Shown: positions 23,601-34,074 of the stretch, one piece after another | How positions within the stretch are numbered: position 1 is the first letter of the stretch | Layout: each line of letters begins with the position of its first letter | Translations under genes and position numbers: made by a program | Assembly (NCBI GenBank): GCA_963678705.1 | Contig: OY783204.1 | Span: forward strand, 22,640,759-22,704,758 | DNA length: 64,000 nucleotides | Direction of reading: 5' to 3' | DNA from: Panorpa germanica | Taxonomy: Eukaryota > Arthropoda > Insecta > Mecoptera > Panorpidae | Notes under the pieces: generated by a model | Seen by the model: only the letters and a program-made list of their open reading frames with translations | Database searches by the model: none | What the model was told of the DNA's origin: nothing

Positions 23601-24173
23601 TTTTAACATTTTAATCATTTAAAATCATTTAAAATCATGTGAAACTAGTCACAATTTGCTTTTAAGAAATTAATTGTATCTAGATACAATTTTCTTAACT
23701 CAAAAAGAAAACTAATAAACAAAGAATGACACGCCATTCAAGATCTTTCTTTTTAACTCTCCGGTAGTCTTTGTCTATTGTCTTCCTCCAAAATTAACTG
23801 TATGTTGCCTTCCGTATTAATCAATTGAATTTAGTAATCTAGGTCTATTCGAAAGTAGGCATTGGAACAATCAATGAAACGCTAATTTAGAAAATAGAAA
23901 AAGTAATAAAATTTTAAAAAATATTACTTACAATGCAGTGATCTCGTTCGACACCCAGATCCTTCCGTCAGGTTTCCTCTCATAATTGGAAGCGACACAC
24001 CGGGACCCCAATTCCAATGCATTAATATATCTCTCAGCTTCATACCACATCCCCAAAAACCGTCTTAAATTAAAACCCTTCATAGGTTTATAATCTGGGC
24101 ACCATCCAAAGTAAGGAATCTGCGCCAACGTAGATCCCACTAGCGCAACTAACAGTAAGCCGCGAAAATACAT
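20532..24173 (-). CDS. Lipocalin B: apolipoprotein D-type lipocalin with long acidic C-terminal tail, 4 coding exons, 289 aa
   Basis: The exons (23932-24173, 21342-21526, 20711-21069, 20532-20615) have GT/AG borders and join in phase to 870 nt. Seen: a signal peptide (about residues 1-17, before QIPYFGWC); the GxW motif as GMWYEAERY (G41, W43); TDYDNYAVIWSC at 123-134; and four cysteines at 25, 59, 134 and 184 matching those of lipocalin A. The barrel domain ends near residue 184. Residues 185-289 are rich in Glu, Asp, Pro, Ala and Thr, without cysteine, and unlike any lipocalin part I know; the tail includes the whole last exon (KTKKTSSVAELILAAAEYP). Family role: extracellular carrier of small hydrophobic ligands; the function of the tail is unknown. 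The start at 24173 lies about 125 nt downstream of a TATA box. Two introns present in lipocalin A are absent here, while two others match in position and phase. Confidence 0.92.
20711..21069 (-). CDS. Lipocalin B, coding exon 3
   Basis: The acceptor TATGTTTCAG precedes 21069 and the donor GTAATATT follows 20711 (phase 0). It encodes NAWVMTRTRNAPSS, the last barrel cysteine (NQNDCE), then most of the acidic tail. Confidence 0.88.
21342..21526 (-). CDS. Lipocalin B, coding exon 2
   Basis: The acceptor TTTGTTCTAG precedes 21526 and the donor GTGAGTAG follows 21342 (phase 1). It encodes TGVKRILEGQVQL through GLGPVHT and corresponds to exons 3 and 4 of lipocalin A fused together. Confidence 0.9.
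21780..21960 (-). repeat. Interspersed repeat family J (in lipocalin B intron 1)
   Basis: On the minus strand it begins near CGTTAAGCAAAGTTACGTGT and contains AACAAAAGTAACCTGTTGCG and AATCCTTAAAAGGG-type parts of family J. Confidence 0.6.
22560..22850 (-). mobile_element. Probable tRNA-derived SINE, family E (in lipocalin B intron 1)
   Basis: Minus strand: the head CAGTAGCTTAGAACATTGAT fits a box A, GAGTTCGATCTC fits a box B, and the tail ends ATGCGCCGACGTTATAAATT. The clearest box A among the seven copies. Confidence 0.65.
23063..23577 (+). mobile_element. 5'-truncated LINE with C-terminal frame, family C (in lipocalin B intron 1)
   Basis: Flanked by the perfect 13-bp repeat AAACGCCAAATTT (23050-23062 and 23578-23590) and ending in poly-A. 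An intact 144-codon frame from 23069 contains NKIIPNSKCECGEEEADPDH and ILWQCKN, the Cys/His motif found at the C-terminus of jockey/R1-like LINE proteins, and ends LSGYKV before a 3' UTR. Only the last part of the protein is present, so it is not autonomous. The clean frame suggests a fairly recent insertion. Confidence 0.88.
23932..24173 (-). CDS. Lipocalin B, coding exon 1
   Basis: It starts at the ATG at 24171-24173 and ends at the donor GTAAGTAA (phase 2). It encodes the signal peptide, GMWYEAERY and the second cysteine in one uninterrupted exon; in lipocalin A the same part is split by an intron before YLGKW. Confidence 0.9.
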
Positions 24174-24298
24174 GTTGCTAATTTATGTGATGTATAGTTA
24201 TTAATCGGCGCAGATGTGATATCAAGATGAGTTATGCACTAGTTGTTTGACTAACGACGTGTTGTAAGCCAATGAGCCGTGGAGGACGGTAGACTTGT

Positions 24299-24306
24299 CT
24301 TTTATA
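24299..24306 (-). promoter_or_regulatory. TATA box of lipocalin B
   Basis: TATAAAAG on the minus strand, 126 nt upstream of the lipocalin B ATG. It would place transcription start near 24270 and a 5' UTR of about 100 nt. No splice acceptor is needed between it and the ATG, so lipocalin B can be read from this promoter without a leader intron. Confidence 0.6.
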
Positions 24307-24368
24307 TGTTCAGGAAGGTGTTAAAAGGTCGGTGATCTTCGCTGTTGGGATTCGCTGTACTCCAAGTT

Positions 24369-24473
24369 ATGGGTGGACGTGGTACCGCTATGGGTGACGC
24401 TGTCGGTGACGGAGATGGAGACGAAGATGATAGCATTGGAAAGAGCAAAGAAAAGTCAATGGTATGGTTTTAA
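24369..24473 (+). other. Short Asp/Gly-rich open frame upstream of lipocalin B, doubtful
   Basis: A 34-codon plus-strand frame (MGGRGTAMGDAVGDGDGDED...) lies just upstream of, and divergent from, lipocalin B. The GAY/GGN pattern may be a simple imperfect repeat. I see no second exon and assign no function. Confidence 0.15.
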
Positions 24474-24572
24474 CATCTGCAACATCTTTGACAATTTTTT
24501 AAAGACGAATTTTAAAATTCTTTTTTAGAAATACTTATTATTTTTAATTTTGTGTATAACGATGTTAATATT

Positions 24573-24675
24573 AGGGACCATCCACTAATTTCGTCACATG
24601 TAAAGGATGAAGGGGGGAGGGGTGTAAACAAATTATGACAAGAAGTGACAATGGGGAAGCGGAAGAGGTCCTAAG
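24573..24675 (+). repeat. Interspersed repeat family M, partial
   Basis: Begins GGGACCATCCACTAATTTCG, followed by TCACATG and a G-rich run, resembling the ends of the element at 38600-38872. Confidence 0.45.
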
Positions 24676-24872
24676 CTTTTTGATGTCTAAAATATTAAAA
24701 CTACTAAAAAGTGGCACAACGAAATAACATTATATAAGTGTTGTCAGTTGTTGAATACTACCTAATATCCCAAACTGACTAATCCTAACAAAAAGACCTG
24801 GTAGAGGCTAGGTACTTTTTTGTTAAGAAATACCAAATTGTTTTTGTGTGTAATTAAGAAAATACAGGCTCT

Positions 24873-25412
24873 GAAGCCTCATTCCCACTCACTGTTTTGA
24901 TATTTAATTTATTGTTTTTATCTAATATTGTAATCTAGATTTTAGGTTTTCAGAATAGGCATTCCTAGCACATTTGAGTTTAGTTAATTTAGTTGGTGCA
25001 CATGCGTCTTGTATATAAATTAACAGTTCTTGTAATAAATTTTGACAGTTCGACAGTTTGTAGTTGAAATAGTTAAAATTGCTGTTTTTAATAACAATTA
25101 GTAATAGAAATTATTTGTATTCCTTTATTTTTTACAAACTGTCATTAAACTTCTTTTAAATATAAATTCTACTGCATTTTGACAGATTGTAACATTTTGG
25201 AGGTTAAAATATAATAACGTTTTTCTTAATTTAATATTTTGAATTTAAAACATTGGACCTTGTAAGGTTCTAAAAAACTAAGAAAACTTAAAAAAATAAA
25301 TTAAATTAGAAATGGTACTGTGAATGACTACGCGTATTGCCATATGCTAAACAATTTAAATTAAATACAAAATACAAAATTAAATTAAAGCAGTGAGTGG
25401 GAATGATACTTT
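24873..25412. mobile_element. MITE-like TIR element, family K, 540 bp
   Basis: Starts with CATTCCCACTCACTG and ends with CAGTGAGTGGGAATG, a perfect 15-bp inverted repeat. The interior is AT-rich and non-coding. A related 249-bp element is at 62806-63054, and a single related end lies at 44970. Confidence 0.65.
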
Positions 25413-26635
25413 AATCTCGTTAGTGCTTTTGCTTATGTTATCTTCTACAATTTTAAATACAACGCAATGAATTGCAATAAGGAATTTTTAAGTTCCGGAT
25501 GGGGATTTCAAGTAATTTAATCTGCAGTCTATATTAATATTGTGATTAATTTTTAAAGTATATTTATCACATATAGAACATTCTTTAAATATTTATGATT
25601 GTATTCTCCATACGTATTCAACGTATATACGTATTATACGTATTACATTTTTTGATAAATTCTGCAAATGGAAGTAAAATTAAGCGTATTCGACAACCGT
25701 GGAATTCTTAACGTGGTGCATGAAAACAAAATAAAATATGAACAAATACAAACATAGTGGGTGAGACTTAAACATAATAATATGAACACGTGCTTTTGAT
25801 TATAATTTCATCAAACTTTTCCTAGTTTCTACCCGTATGTACTTGGTAAGGCATCTCTTGATATTTTTAAGTTATTTTATCGACTTTCACAAATATATTG
25901 CATGGTAAAATTATAGCTTATAATCATCGGTTTTTTCATAATTAATTTCTCTATTGTGCTACAACTTCAGGCCGTACCGCAACTTATTATGCTTTACTAT
26001 TATCGATTCTTATTTCTCTATAATTAGTAAATTTGCAATTAATTTTTAGTGTAAAATAATATTTAAGTAGCATTGGTGTTGCTTAAGAGGTGCAAGGTTC
26101 CATTTTTTAATTTTTGTTTAGTTATTTATATTAATGTAGAATATATTAAGTTTATTGTGTGAAAATTTGAATTCGATTGGACTAAAACTGTCCGAGATAT
26201 AGAGTTTTAAGTCTTCAGCTCTCTGGTCTGGTTTCGTCTTTCTTTAAAACTTTTAAACGCGTTTTCCTCGCGAAATTGTGCACACTCTCTCTCTTTACAA
26301 AAATGCCGAGGAATCACTGTCGAGTTGAGAAAAGTGACTCGACGGCGTTACCTGCAGAAACTTATCAACTAATGAAATCATTTTGGTTTTTTGAATATAA
26401 ATAATCCAGTGATGAGTTATGAGGGACACCGCAACGAAACTTGTCTTTGTGACGTCTGCGGAGATTCGCTGTCAATAACTTATTTTTTGATATTTATTTA
26501 TGAAAATTTCACAAAATATTCTTTAAATGCTATTTTATCATGCAGTAATTATAGAAATAATTATATATTATCTGTGTCGTCAAAAAACATTCTTGAAAAT
26601 ATGCTTTTTTTGGATCAATTTGATCTTATCCCTGA
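25413..26635. other. Intergenic DNA, nothing firmly recognised
   Basis: Segment 26165-26370 is less AT-rich and looks repeat-like, but has no second copy in the window. The 89-codon frame at 26391-26660 has no recognised domain. Confidence 0.35.
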
Positions 26636-26700
26636 ACAGGGCTTGTGTTCTTTATATTGATAAAGTTAGCTATTAGAATCTCAAATATTCCTCAAATAGG
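26636..26700 (+). repeat. Interspersed repeat family I, end fragment
   Basis: AGGGCTTGTGTTC, TTTATATTGATAAAGTTAGC and ATTAGAATCTCAAAT match the start of the element at 28687-29310. Confidence 0.5.
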
Positions 26701-27239
26701 CCTGAAACGGATAAACGAACTGCATAGAAACTGGCATAGAAATCAAAGTAAAAGCAACAGTCATTAAATCACTTTTAAAGAGAAAAACTACATTAGAATA
26801 ATCAAATCATTACCGTCAATAGCCTAATAACACTTTGCAGGTAATAATACGCATTTGAGTACATACATTAAATACATATCCGTAGAGAACAATGCTTCGA
26901 GAGTTGATTTCCCAGAACTCCTTAATACAGAATTGTTGTTTTGTTTTGCGCAGAGACACAACAAAACGATTTAATGGAGGCCATTAAAATTACTATCACA
27001 TCAAAACAATTTGTCTGTCTGTACTGAATTATATACGGCACAACAAAAGATCTTGTATGTAAATCATTTAACAATGGAAGACATGTTAAGTTCAACCTAA
27101 ATACGAGAATCTATATAAAGGCTATAACTATCTCAGCCGCAATGCAGAGGCGGATGACTCGAAAGATGGTTTACGCGCTCAGTAGTGGGAACTAACTAGC
27201 ACTGGGAGTTAGAATCATAAAAAACATATTTTTTAAATT

Positions 27240-27895
27240 AATATATTTAGTAAAAAAGGAAAGAAAAAATAGGACAATAATTAAGCTCGTAGCTGGGTTG
27301 CATAAGGAACATGAAGAGAGAGGAAGTACTAAAAGAGGCAATGAAGGGAAGCAGGAGAAAGAAAGAAGTAGCGAGGAAACAGTTAAACTTCAGTCCAGAA
27401 AAATAGAGGATTTGCGGAAAGGAGATAAGGACAAGAGGTGGATGACGGAGATAGAGACAATAATAAAATAGTAAAGGAAGAGAGTCAAGAAGAAATAGTA
27501 AAGTAAGAGAGTCAGGAGGAAATAGTAAAGATAGAGCGTCTATGCCTGTAATAGACATAAGTGGAGAAGTGAAAACGAAGAGAGAAGGCAGGAAGGATAG
27601 TGAAAAGATAATAGAGGGTTTGTCGAGAGGAGACGAGGAAGCCAAGAGGTGATAGATGAAGATACAGGCAATAAGGAAGGAGAAGCAGGAAACGGTGTGA
27701 ATAAAGGAGGAGTAGGGTACAGGAAGAGAGAGGATCAAGAAAAGAAGAAACAGAAAGTACTATTCGAAGTAGTAATAGTCTAGAATAGTTTAAGTTTAGT
27801 TTTAACTTTGAATTTATATGAAATGCATTAAGAAATATAATAATGTAAATTGTAAAGCCGAAAGGCACACAATTAATATAATAAATATATAAATA
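27240..27895 (+). mobile_element. Purine-rich non-LTR retrotransposon tail, family H
   Basis: An A/G-rich block of broken Lys/Glu/Arg-rich frames is followed by a 3' region with GTAAAGCCGAAAGGCAC and an ATA-rich end. Similar blocks lie at 42350, 45220 and 51850 (plus) and 2570 and 48120 (minus). Long frames on the opposite strand are a by-product of the composition. Confidence 0.5.
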
Positions 27896-27959
27896 TTTAG
27901 GTTTTTCAATTAAAAGTCAATAATTATATAACAGTTAAAGCCTATAGTTTAGAAACTAC

Positions 27960-28174
27960 GCAGTAAACAGTTTGGAGTCACTTTGCCATCATATTGAAGA
28001 TGCGTATGATTTTTTTTGTCATGAAAGAGTTCATTTTACTTTTCAGTTAGCTTCATATGAAATGAAGCACCTGTCGGAATACAAATGAATTTAAAGTTGA
28101 TGCGAACTATAATTGAAGTGCAATAGTGATAGAAACGTTACGAAACAAAACAATTCACCAAATTGTTTACTGGG
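27960..28174 (-). mobile_element. TIR element family B
   Basis: The ends CAGTAAACAGTTTGGAGTC and CCAAATTGTTTACTGGG are inverted repeats; the body matches 19999-20220 in the same orientation. Confidence 0.75.
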
Positions 28175-28686
28175 AATCTAGTCACTAGCTTTAATCCGAT
28201 TCTGTCAAAAACATTTCTTAAGAATTATCGATTTAATAAAGCTTTCGCCATCCTGCATGATCATTTTCAAGGTTGCCATCGATGCATTTAACATTCTTTA
28301 TATTTAATTAGGGAAGTAAGTATTTAAAGAACGCATTAAACCAGAGATTTTTATCGACTTCAGCGCTGTTTGATTCTTGTTATCTTGTGGAGACTCGTAA
28401 AAACAAAAGGACAATAAACTTTTCTACATCAACCACTTGCTGAATCCGTGAGTTGCAGAGGTTATGCCCTCGGGCTGCGAATGCAACTGCAGCGTCTTCT
28501 TGACGTCAGCCGTCTACACGCGCAAGCCAGCGAATAGGTTATGATACCGGTTTGCAAATACCTGCATAGTGGTTCCGGTAATATTATGGTTTGCTTAACT
28601 TTTCTTATAAACCAATCAGCCAAGAGTCTTTACCTAAGTAATACTAAGTTTTATCTCAGGTTGCTCAGTTCAACCTAGTAAACAAT
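28175..28686. other. Unassigned intergenic DNA
   Basis: Includes a GC-richer patch at 28440-28560 with no recognised motif or long frame. Confidence 0.35.
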
Positions 28687-29310
28687 GAGCTTGTGCCCTA
28701 TGTCTTAATTTCTATAAAAGTGTACTATATATTGATAAAGTGGGTTACTAGAACCTCAAATGTTTAATTACTTTTTAATAACTCCTTATATGTTAAGAGA
28801 TATTAACAATTAAAAAAGTCATTTTGTCTCTTTAATTATTAAAGGGATTCAAGGTTGTACACATTCCAAGTGCATGTGACATCACAATCCTTGTGTAAGG
28901 TTACCAACCTTACAGCTCATAAATCTCTGCTATATGTATTTATATATCAAAATATCAAATATTATTTACAGCTATTTCAAGGAACAATCAAATTTCAATA
29001 TTATGTCCGCCTTAGCCGGGTTAAATAAAACAAAATTTTTTTATTCTTTGATTTGACTTGATTATTTGACTACCAACATTACCACAGCACTGACCTACTC
29101 AAGAAATAACTGACGTTAAAATGCATTTCACGTCATACAAATATGGCCGACCATTTCTAGCGCTAAAACTACAATTCAAACTTTTAATTGCTATATCTCC
29201 GTCAATATTTAGATATTTAATAAAATAGACACGCCAATACACATTTATTAACATGAATTTCAATCAACAATTGAAAAATCGACCACTAAAAAATGAGGAC
29301 ACAAGCCCAT
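28687..29310 (+). mobile_element. TIR element family I, about 620 bp
   Basis: Starts GAGCTTGTGCCC and ends GGACACAAGCCC, short inverted repeats. The first 85 bases recur at 1-120 (inverted) and in diverged form at 15481 and 26636. No coding capacity seen. Confidence 0.55.
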
Positions 29311-29920
29311 TGTCTGTTAAAAACAAATATAAATCCATAACAGCATAGTACGCTTTAAAACAATATCTTTTGTTTAGATCTTATTAAGTGAATATCTAAA
29401 CCAAGCACTTGTTAAACTCATACGTGCGTATTTTCTCCACGACAAACTGTTTCTGTTTATTTACGCCATTATTATTGTTATTTTTTGCATTTCGCAGATT
29501 TCTGTGCGAGTGCGAGTATGACTACGGGATATTTATCTCGTGCCGCGGTACCGTTATGTAAATTACAGTCTTTAGGTGAGGACGGGTAAAGTCACATATT
29601 GTACCGTGTACCTTACCAACACATACACACACACACAGCATACGGTGACGCTGACGGTCTGGAGGAGCTGTATAAGGTAAATACAAATAAATAAAGTACT
29701 TAAATGGAATTCTGTCGTCGAGTTCATGTTGTGATAGTGCTAATATATACCAGTAAATTGCAAGGAAGAATATTGTGTTCTAAAATAACTGTTATGGAAC
29801 AGACTTAGGCGGCAAAATGATCGAAATCATTTATACTTGACGACAGACTGCTGTAACTTTGGGTTGGTAGAGGGTATAGGTCTCGCTGATGGATTTTAAC
29901 AACTTTGACTTCGACAAACT
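29311..29920. other. Unassigned intergenic DNA with a CA-rich microsatellite
   Basis: A short ACACACAC run lies at about 29622-29638. The sequence at 29490-29700 is less AT-rich but has no recognised frame. Confidence 0.35.
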
Positions 29921-29924
29921 TTTG

Positions 29925-30345
29925 TTGTATTCATAGAGATATAAGACTAGAGTGCGCAAGAGGCTGAATACTGTAATATAGGCAAAGAGAGAGAGAGATA
30001 GCCACGAATGTCCTCTGTGTCTCTTTTGAGGCGAGTACTGTGAGTGAATGCCGCGCTAACGAAAATATAGCTATAATAGTTGGGGGACGTTAAAATGCTT
30101 TGAATATATTATTTAAAATTTACTGTATGCTACACTATTTTTACACACTTTTATTTTAACAATAGCGTCTGCTTGCTTGTTTACTCTCTACCATACCGCC
30201 AATCAACCAAGCCAGCAGCAGAGGTTCGGTTAGGAAGAAACAGATAGGACACTCGGTAGGCTATCTCTCGTTTTGCATCTATCGCTTCCTCTTACACGCG
30301 GTCGTACACTTCGCGTACTCTATTCTTATATCTCTGTGGTTGTAC
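29925..30345. repeat. Imperfect inverted repeat region
   Basis: CATAGAGATATAAGACTAGA near 29932 is mirrored by TCTATTCTTATATCTCTGTG near 30320, and GAGAGAGAGATAGCC near 29990 by GGCTATCTCTCG near 30261. This suggests an old foldback or TIR element of about 400 bp. Confidence 0.4.
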
Positions 30346-31529
30346 TATTCAATAGTTGATCAACTCTATCGGTCAACGATCGATTTACCTCGACTCGTGA
30401 GAAGCTGCTTCAGTCAATTTTGACATATTTCATGGGTAGACTATTAAATTTCAAGGAAATAATACTTTTTCCAATTTGAATTAGGTTCCTTGATCAAACT
30501 ATCACGTGGGAAATGATGGTGCTGTCTTCAGAAAACTATAATCAGGTATTTTATTAATTAATAACAAAAAGAAAAATGAATGTTTACATAAAACTAAATA
30601 CTATTTAATAATTTAAATGGAAATGCCTCTCATTAAAGAAAATTTCCATCTTATTTCATGTTATCAATGAAATTACCGCCACGATATTTTTGAAGTGATA
30701 AAATACATACACAAAAAGTAGACAATAAAATATGCATAGTTCGTTAATTAATTCTTAAACAATTTTTTTTATTTTGATAGAAGCAAGAATAAAGGATTTA
30801 AAATAGTTAACGTCCTCCGACGACAATCGTCGCCAACGTGCTAAACATAATTTAACAAAATAAATAAATAATAACCACATGTTAACTTTGTAAAATATTT
30901 TCAATGTGTAAACTAAATATAATACACGACAAACAACAACACATCATACAGGTCATAAATTTTACATTTCATAACAGTTAAAAAATATTTACAGTTGTAG
31001 TCATTAGAAATAATTATTCTTCTGAGAGATTTAAATAAAATAAAAAAAAAACACAAAAAGACAAAAGATATTGAAAAAAAAATAAAATAAAAATATAATA
31101 ATAAAAAGAAATTAGATAATAATAATGTCCATAACGATTTAAACAAATGTACAAACGTTTTAACATTCAATCACATACATTAGCATAAGTTGCATACAAA
31201 TCATTAATTAACATAATTATCCATGTAACATCACTTTAGTTCGTTCACTTTTTTACATTCGACGTGCCTCGAAATACATAAATCTATACTCTAACCTAAC
31301 CTGTGCTTATAATGGCCATTACGCGATATTTCTAATTGTAGTACCAGCACGTATAAATGTCAGGAAAATCAGCAAATATCTAAATTTATTATTCCAGTCA
31401 TCTGTATTAGTTAGTTCTAAAATGTACGCGGGTTTTATAATTAGGTAAGTTATCTAAGACATAAACCAATACAAATTAACAACATTTCTTTCTCCCTTCA
31501 AGAGACTCATAATACGTCTTCGATTATTT
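30346..31529. other. AT-rich intergenic DNA
   Basis: An A-rich low-complexity stretch at 31030-31110 creates spurious frames. No gene recognised. Confidence 0.4.
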
Positions 31530-31734
31530 AAAGGGTAGTACCACTGCGATAAATCATTTTTTTTAAATTATTCGACTCAAACAAAATTCAACCAAGAATA
31601 AACCTTAAAAATAAAAACACCAGTTAACCCAGAATTGTAAAACAGTACACAATAAACTACTTATTTTGAAAACATAATGTTTACTTGTTTTGCTTGAAAT
31701 TTTGGGAATATCTTCATTGAGTCTCCGCAAAACA

Positions 31735-31950
31735 TGTATGTTACCTTACATTCATGTAATATTACTTTGTACATTGTACATGACTTTAACCCTTTAATTC
31801 TTAAAAAGCACTTCCTAAGACGCTAATTCGCAAAAGGATAGATTTATTTTACAAAAAGCTGTAAAATAGGTCACGTTGTATATTAAATAAAATAATTTAA
31901 GTAACAGTTAACATTTGTTAACTCAAAATACACGTAACAATGTTTAGCGG
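31735..31950 (-). repeat. Interspersed repeat family J
   Basis: Minus strand begins CGCTAAACATTGTTACGTGT and ends ATTACATGAATGTAAGGTAA, the best-defined ends of this family. Confidence 0.6.
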
Positions 31951-31957
31951 GTCATAT

Positions 31958-32211
31958 CCCAGTAAACAATTTGGTGAAGTGCCCTATTTAGTGACGTTTC
32001 TATCACTATTTCACTTCAATTATAGTTCGCATCAACTTTATCTTCATTTGTATTCCGACAGGTGGAGTAATTTCGCCATTTGTAGATGATAAAATAGACA
32101 TTTTATATGAAAAAATGTAAGAAACTGAACTATAAATGAACTCTTTTATGACAAAAAAATCATGACGCATCTTCAATATGATGTCAAAGTGACTCCAAAA
32201 TGTTTACTGAG
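31958..32211 (+). mobile_element. TIR element family B
   Basis: Starts CCCAGTAAACAATTTGG and ends CCAAAATGTTTACTGAG. About 254 bp, one of the longest copies and probably close to full length, with the body in opposite orientation to 19999-20220. Confidence 0.78.
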
Positions 32212-32262
32212 ATACTACGCAGTACTTAACTTTGAGTTGACTTAACAATGGTACTACCCCTT

Positions 32263-34074
32263 GTAACAATTTAATGTTTATCTCTTACAATTTCTTATAT
32301 ATTCTTATATACAGTGATTTGAATTATTCTTACATTTTCTTAATATATTATATACATATATATAATCAATTTGTTAAGAAACAATAATGGTTTCTCAACA
32401 AAGGCACAGATTAGTAACTTTACATTTAGAGTTGAAATATAATCATTGTAAAACCTAATATAATACATAATATTTATTTGTTTTTAATGCCTAAAATATC
32501 AGACTAGAGATTAGAAACACTGGATTAATATATTTTTATAAATAAAAATCAATGATTAAAAATTTAGAAGAATAATGGTTCAAATCTTAGCTAAATATAA
32601 GATAATTTTAATACAGATTATTTGTTATAATTCTTTGATTACATGCTGATACTATAATCAGAAATTGTGCTTACAGGATTACGCAATACATTAATTCCTG
32701 AGTGAATTAAATAACTGTAACCATACATCTATATTATATCATTTACTCTTAACATCTTATATTATTATCTGTACACGAGATCTGTGTGCATCCATTTTTT
32801 TTTTAAATTACATTTCCAAAAATATTTCAGAGGCAAATACATAATTTGCACCAGTATCGAATCACATAATTTTTATAATTCTATCTAAAAAAAAGAAATT
32901 AATTAGTTATAAATCTATATCTATATCTATCCCTCACTCTTCTTCTGTTATAACCTAAAAATGTTCTAAGGCTAAAGCTGTAAGGCTGATCTGTATATAT
33001 ATAACATTGTTAAAATCTTTGGTGTATATCATAGAAATATACTTAAGGATTTAACAAATGATTCTGAACACATGTGAGAGTAATTCTAAACTTAAATCTA
33101 ATGTCTAATTCAGAGGAATTCAACTTTACGTTTAAATTTATAATCAAAAGATTTCACCCGTCGATTACACGCATTATAGGCTATAAATATTTAAATATTG
33201 TTAACAACAAATGTGTAATAAAAAGTTGAATGCCTCTCAACTCTTCTTAATGTAATAGAGCTGAAATAAACGTAGACTTATCAGCAACAGATTCGTGTAT
33301 ATAAAACAAAATAAAACTGTTTTAATTAAAGAACAAATTACTTTCTAATAAATTTGTGAGGTGGTATTTCGAAAATATTATTATATTTATTTATATAAAA
33401 AATGAATTAATTAGAATATACTCATAAATATATTTTAATCAAAAATTAATAATTTATTACTACTGCGCCTGACTTGTATGCAGCTATTTCTACACATTAT
33501 TTTAAATTGAATTTTTAGCATAACAAGCTTTTGCTATAAACATATTTTATTCTGCAAACACACAAATTAGTGTGCCCCTAAACTAACTCTAAATATTATC
33601 TCTTTTTAAAATAACCCTTTATCTAACTTACTTAAGGTAGAAGGGTATTTTAAACAAAGTTAATCCGTTTGTACAACATAAAACAATTAATATGGTGCTT
33701 CTAACTTAGTATTTATTTTTATTGGAATTATTATCTTCACTACGAATAATTACAGTAACGATATTTCAGGTACTTCGTTAATTAAATTCATCGCCGGTAA
33801 GTCTGCGTTTACGATGAACTCTGTTTAACTATACAGAGGTGATTGAGATTCGTTCACGTCTCCCAATTACTACTCAACATAATTTAGTAATACCTAGTTT
33901 GTTAGATAGACTACATGTATAGCATGTGGCCTACCTAGTCGGTGGAAGGCATCTTGTTTAACATTTTTATAATAACAATTGGAATTGTATTGGTCCCTAA
34001 TATGTACATGATTTGCTATCTAAGTAGCTAACCACTGCCTCTTTATAAGATGCAGCGGTCTATTGGGCTCATCG
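32263..34074. other. Region downstream of ken, including its 3' UTR
   Basis: AT-rich. A short (CTATAT)n microsatellite lies at about 32908-32930. No gene recognised; the part next to 34075 should be ken 3' UTR. Confidence 0.4.
33712..33723 (-). terminator. Candidate tandem polyadenylation signals for ken
   Basis: Two adjacent AATAAA hexamers on the minus strand, about 360 nt past the ken stop codon, are the first such signals downstream. Others follow in this AT-rich DNA, so the true 3' end is uncertain. Confidence 0.3.

Larger units (their letters stand above)
31530..32262. mobile_element. Composite TIR element with nested repeats
   Basis: The ends AAAGGGTAGTACCACTG and CAATGGTACTACCCCTT are inverted repeats. 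Inside are a family J repeat (31735-31950) and a complete family B element (31958-32211), so the outer element is older than the family B insertion. Confidence 0.5.

Noticed and set aside
27247..27868. Long overlapping minus-strand hydrophobic frames (163 and 118 codons)
   Set aside because: They mirror a purine-rich block on the plus strand; the composition removes stops. The plus strand looks like a decayed retrotransposon tail.
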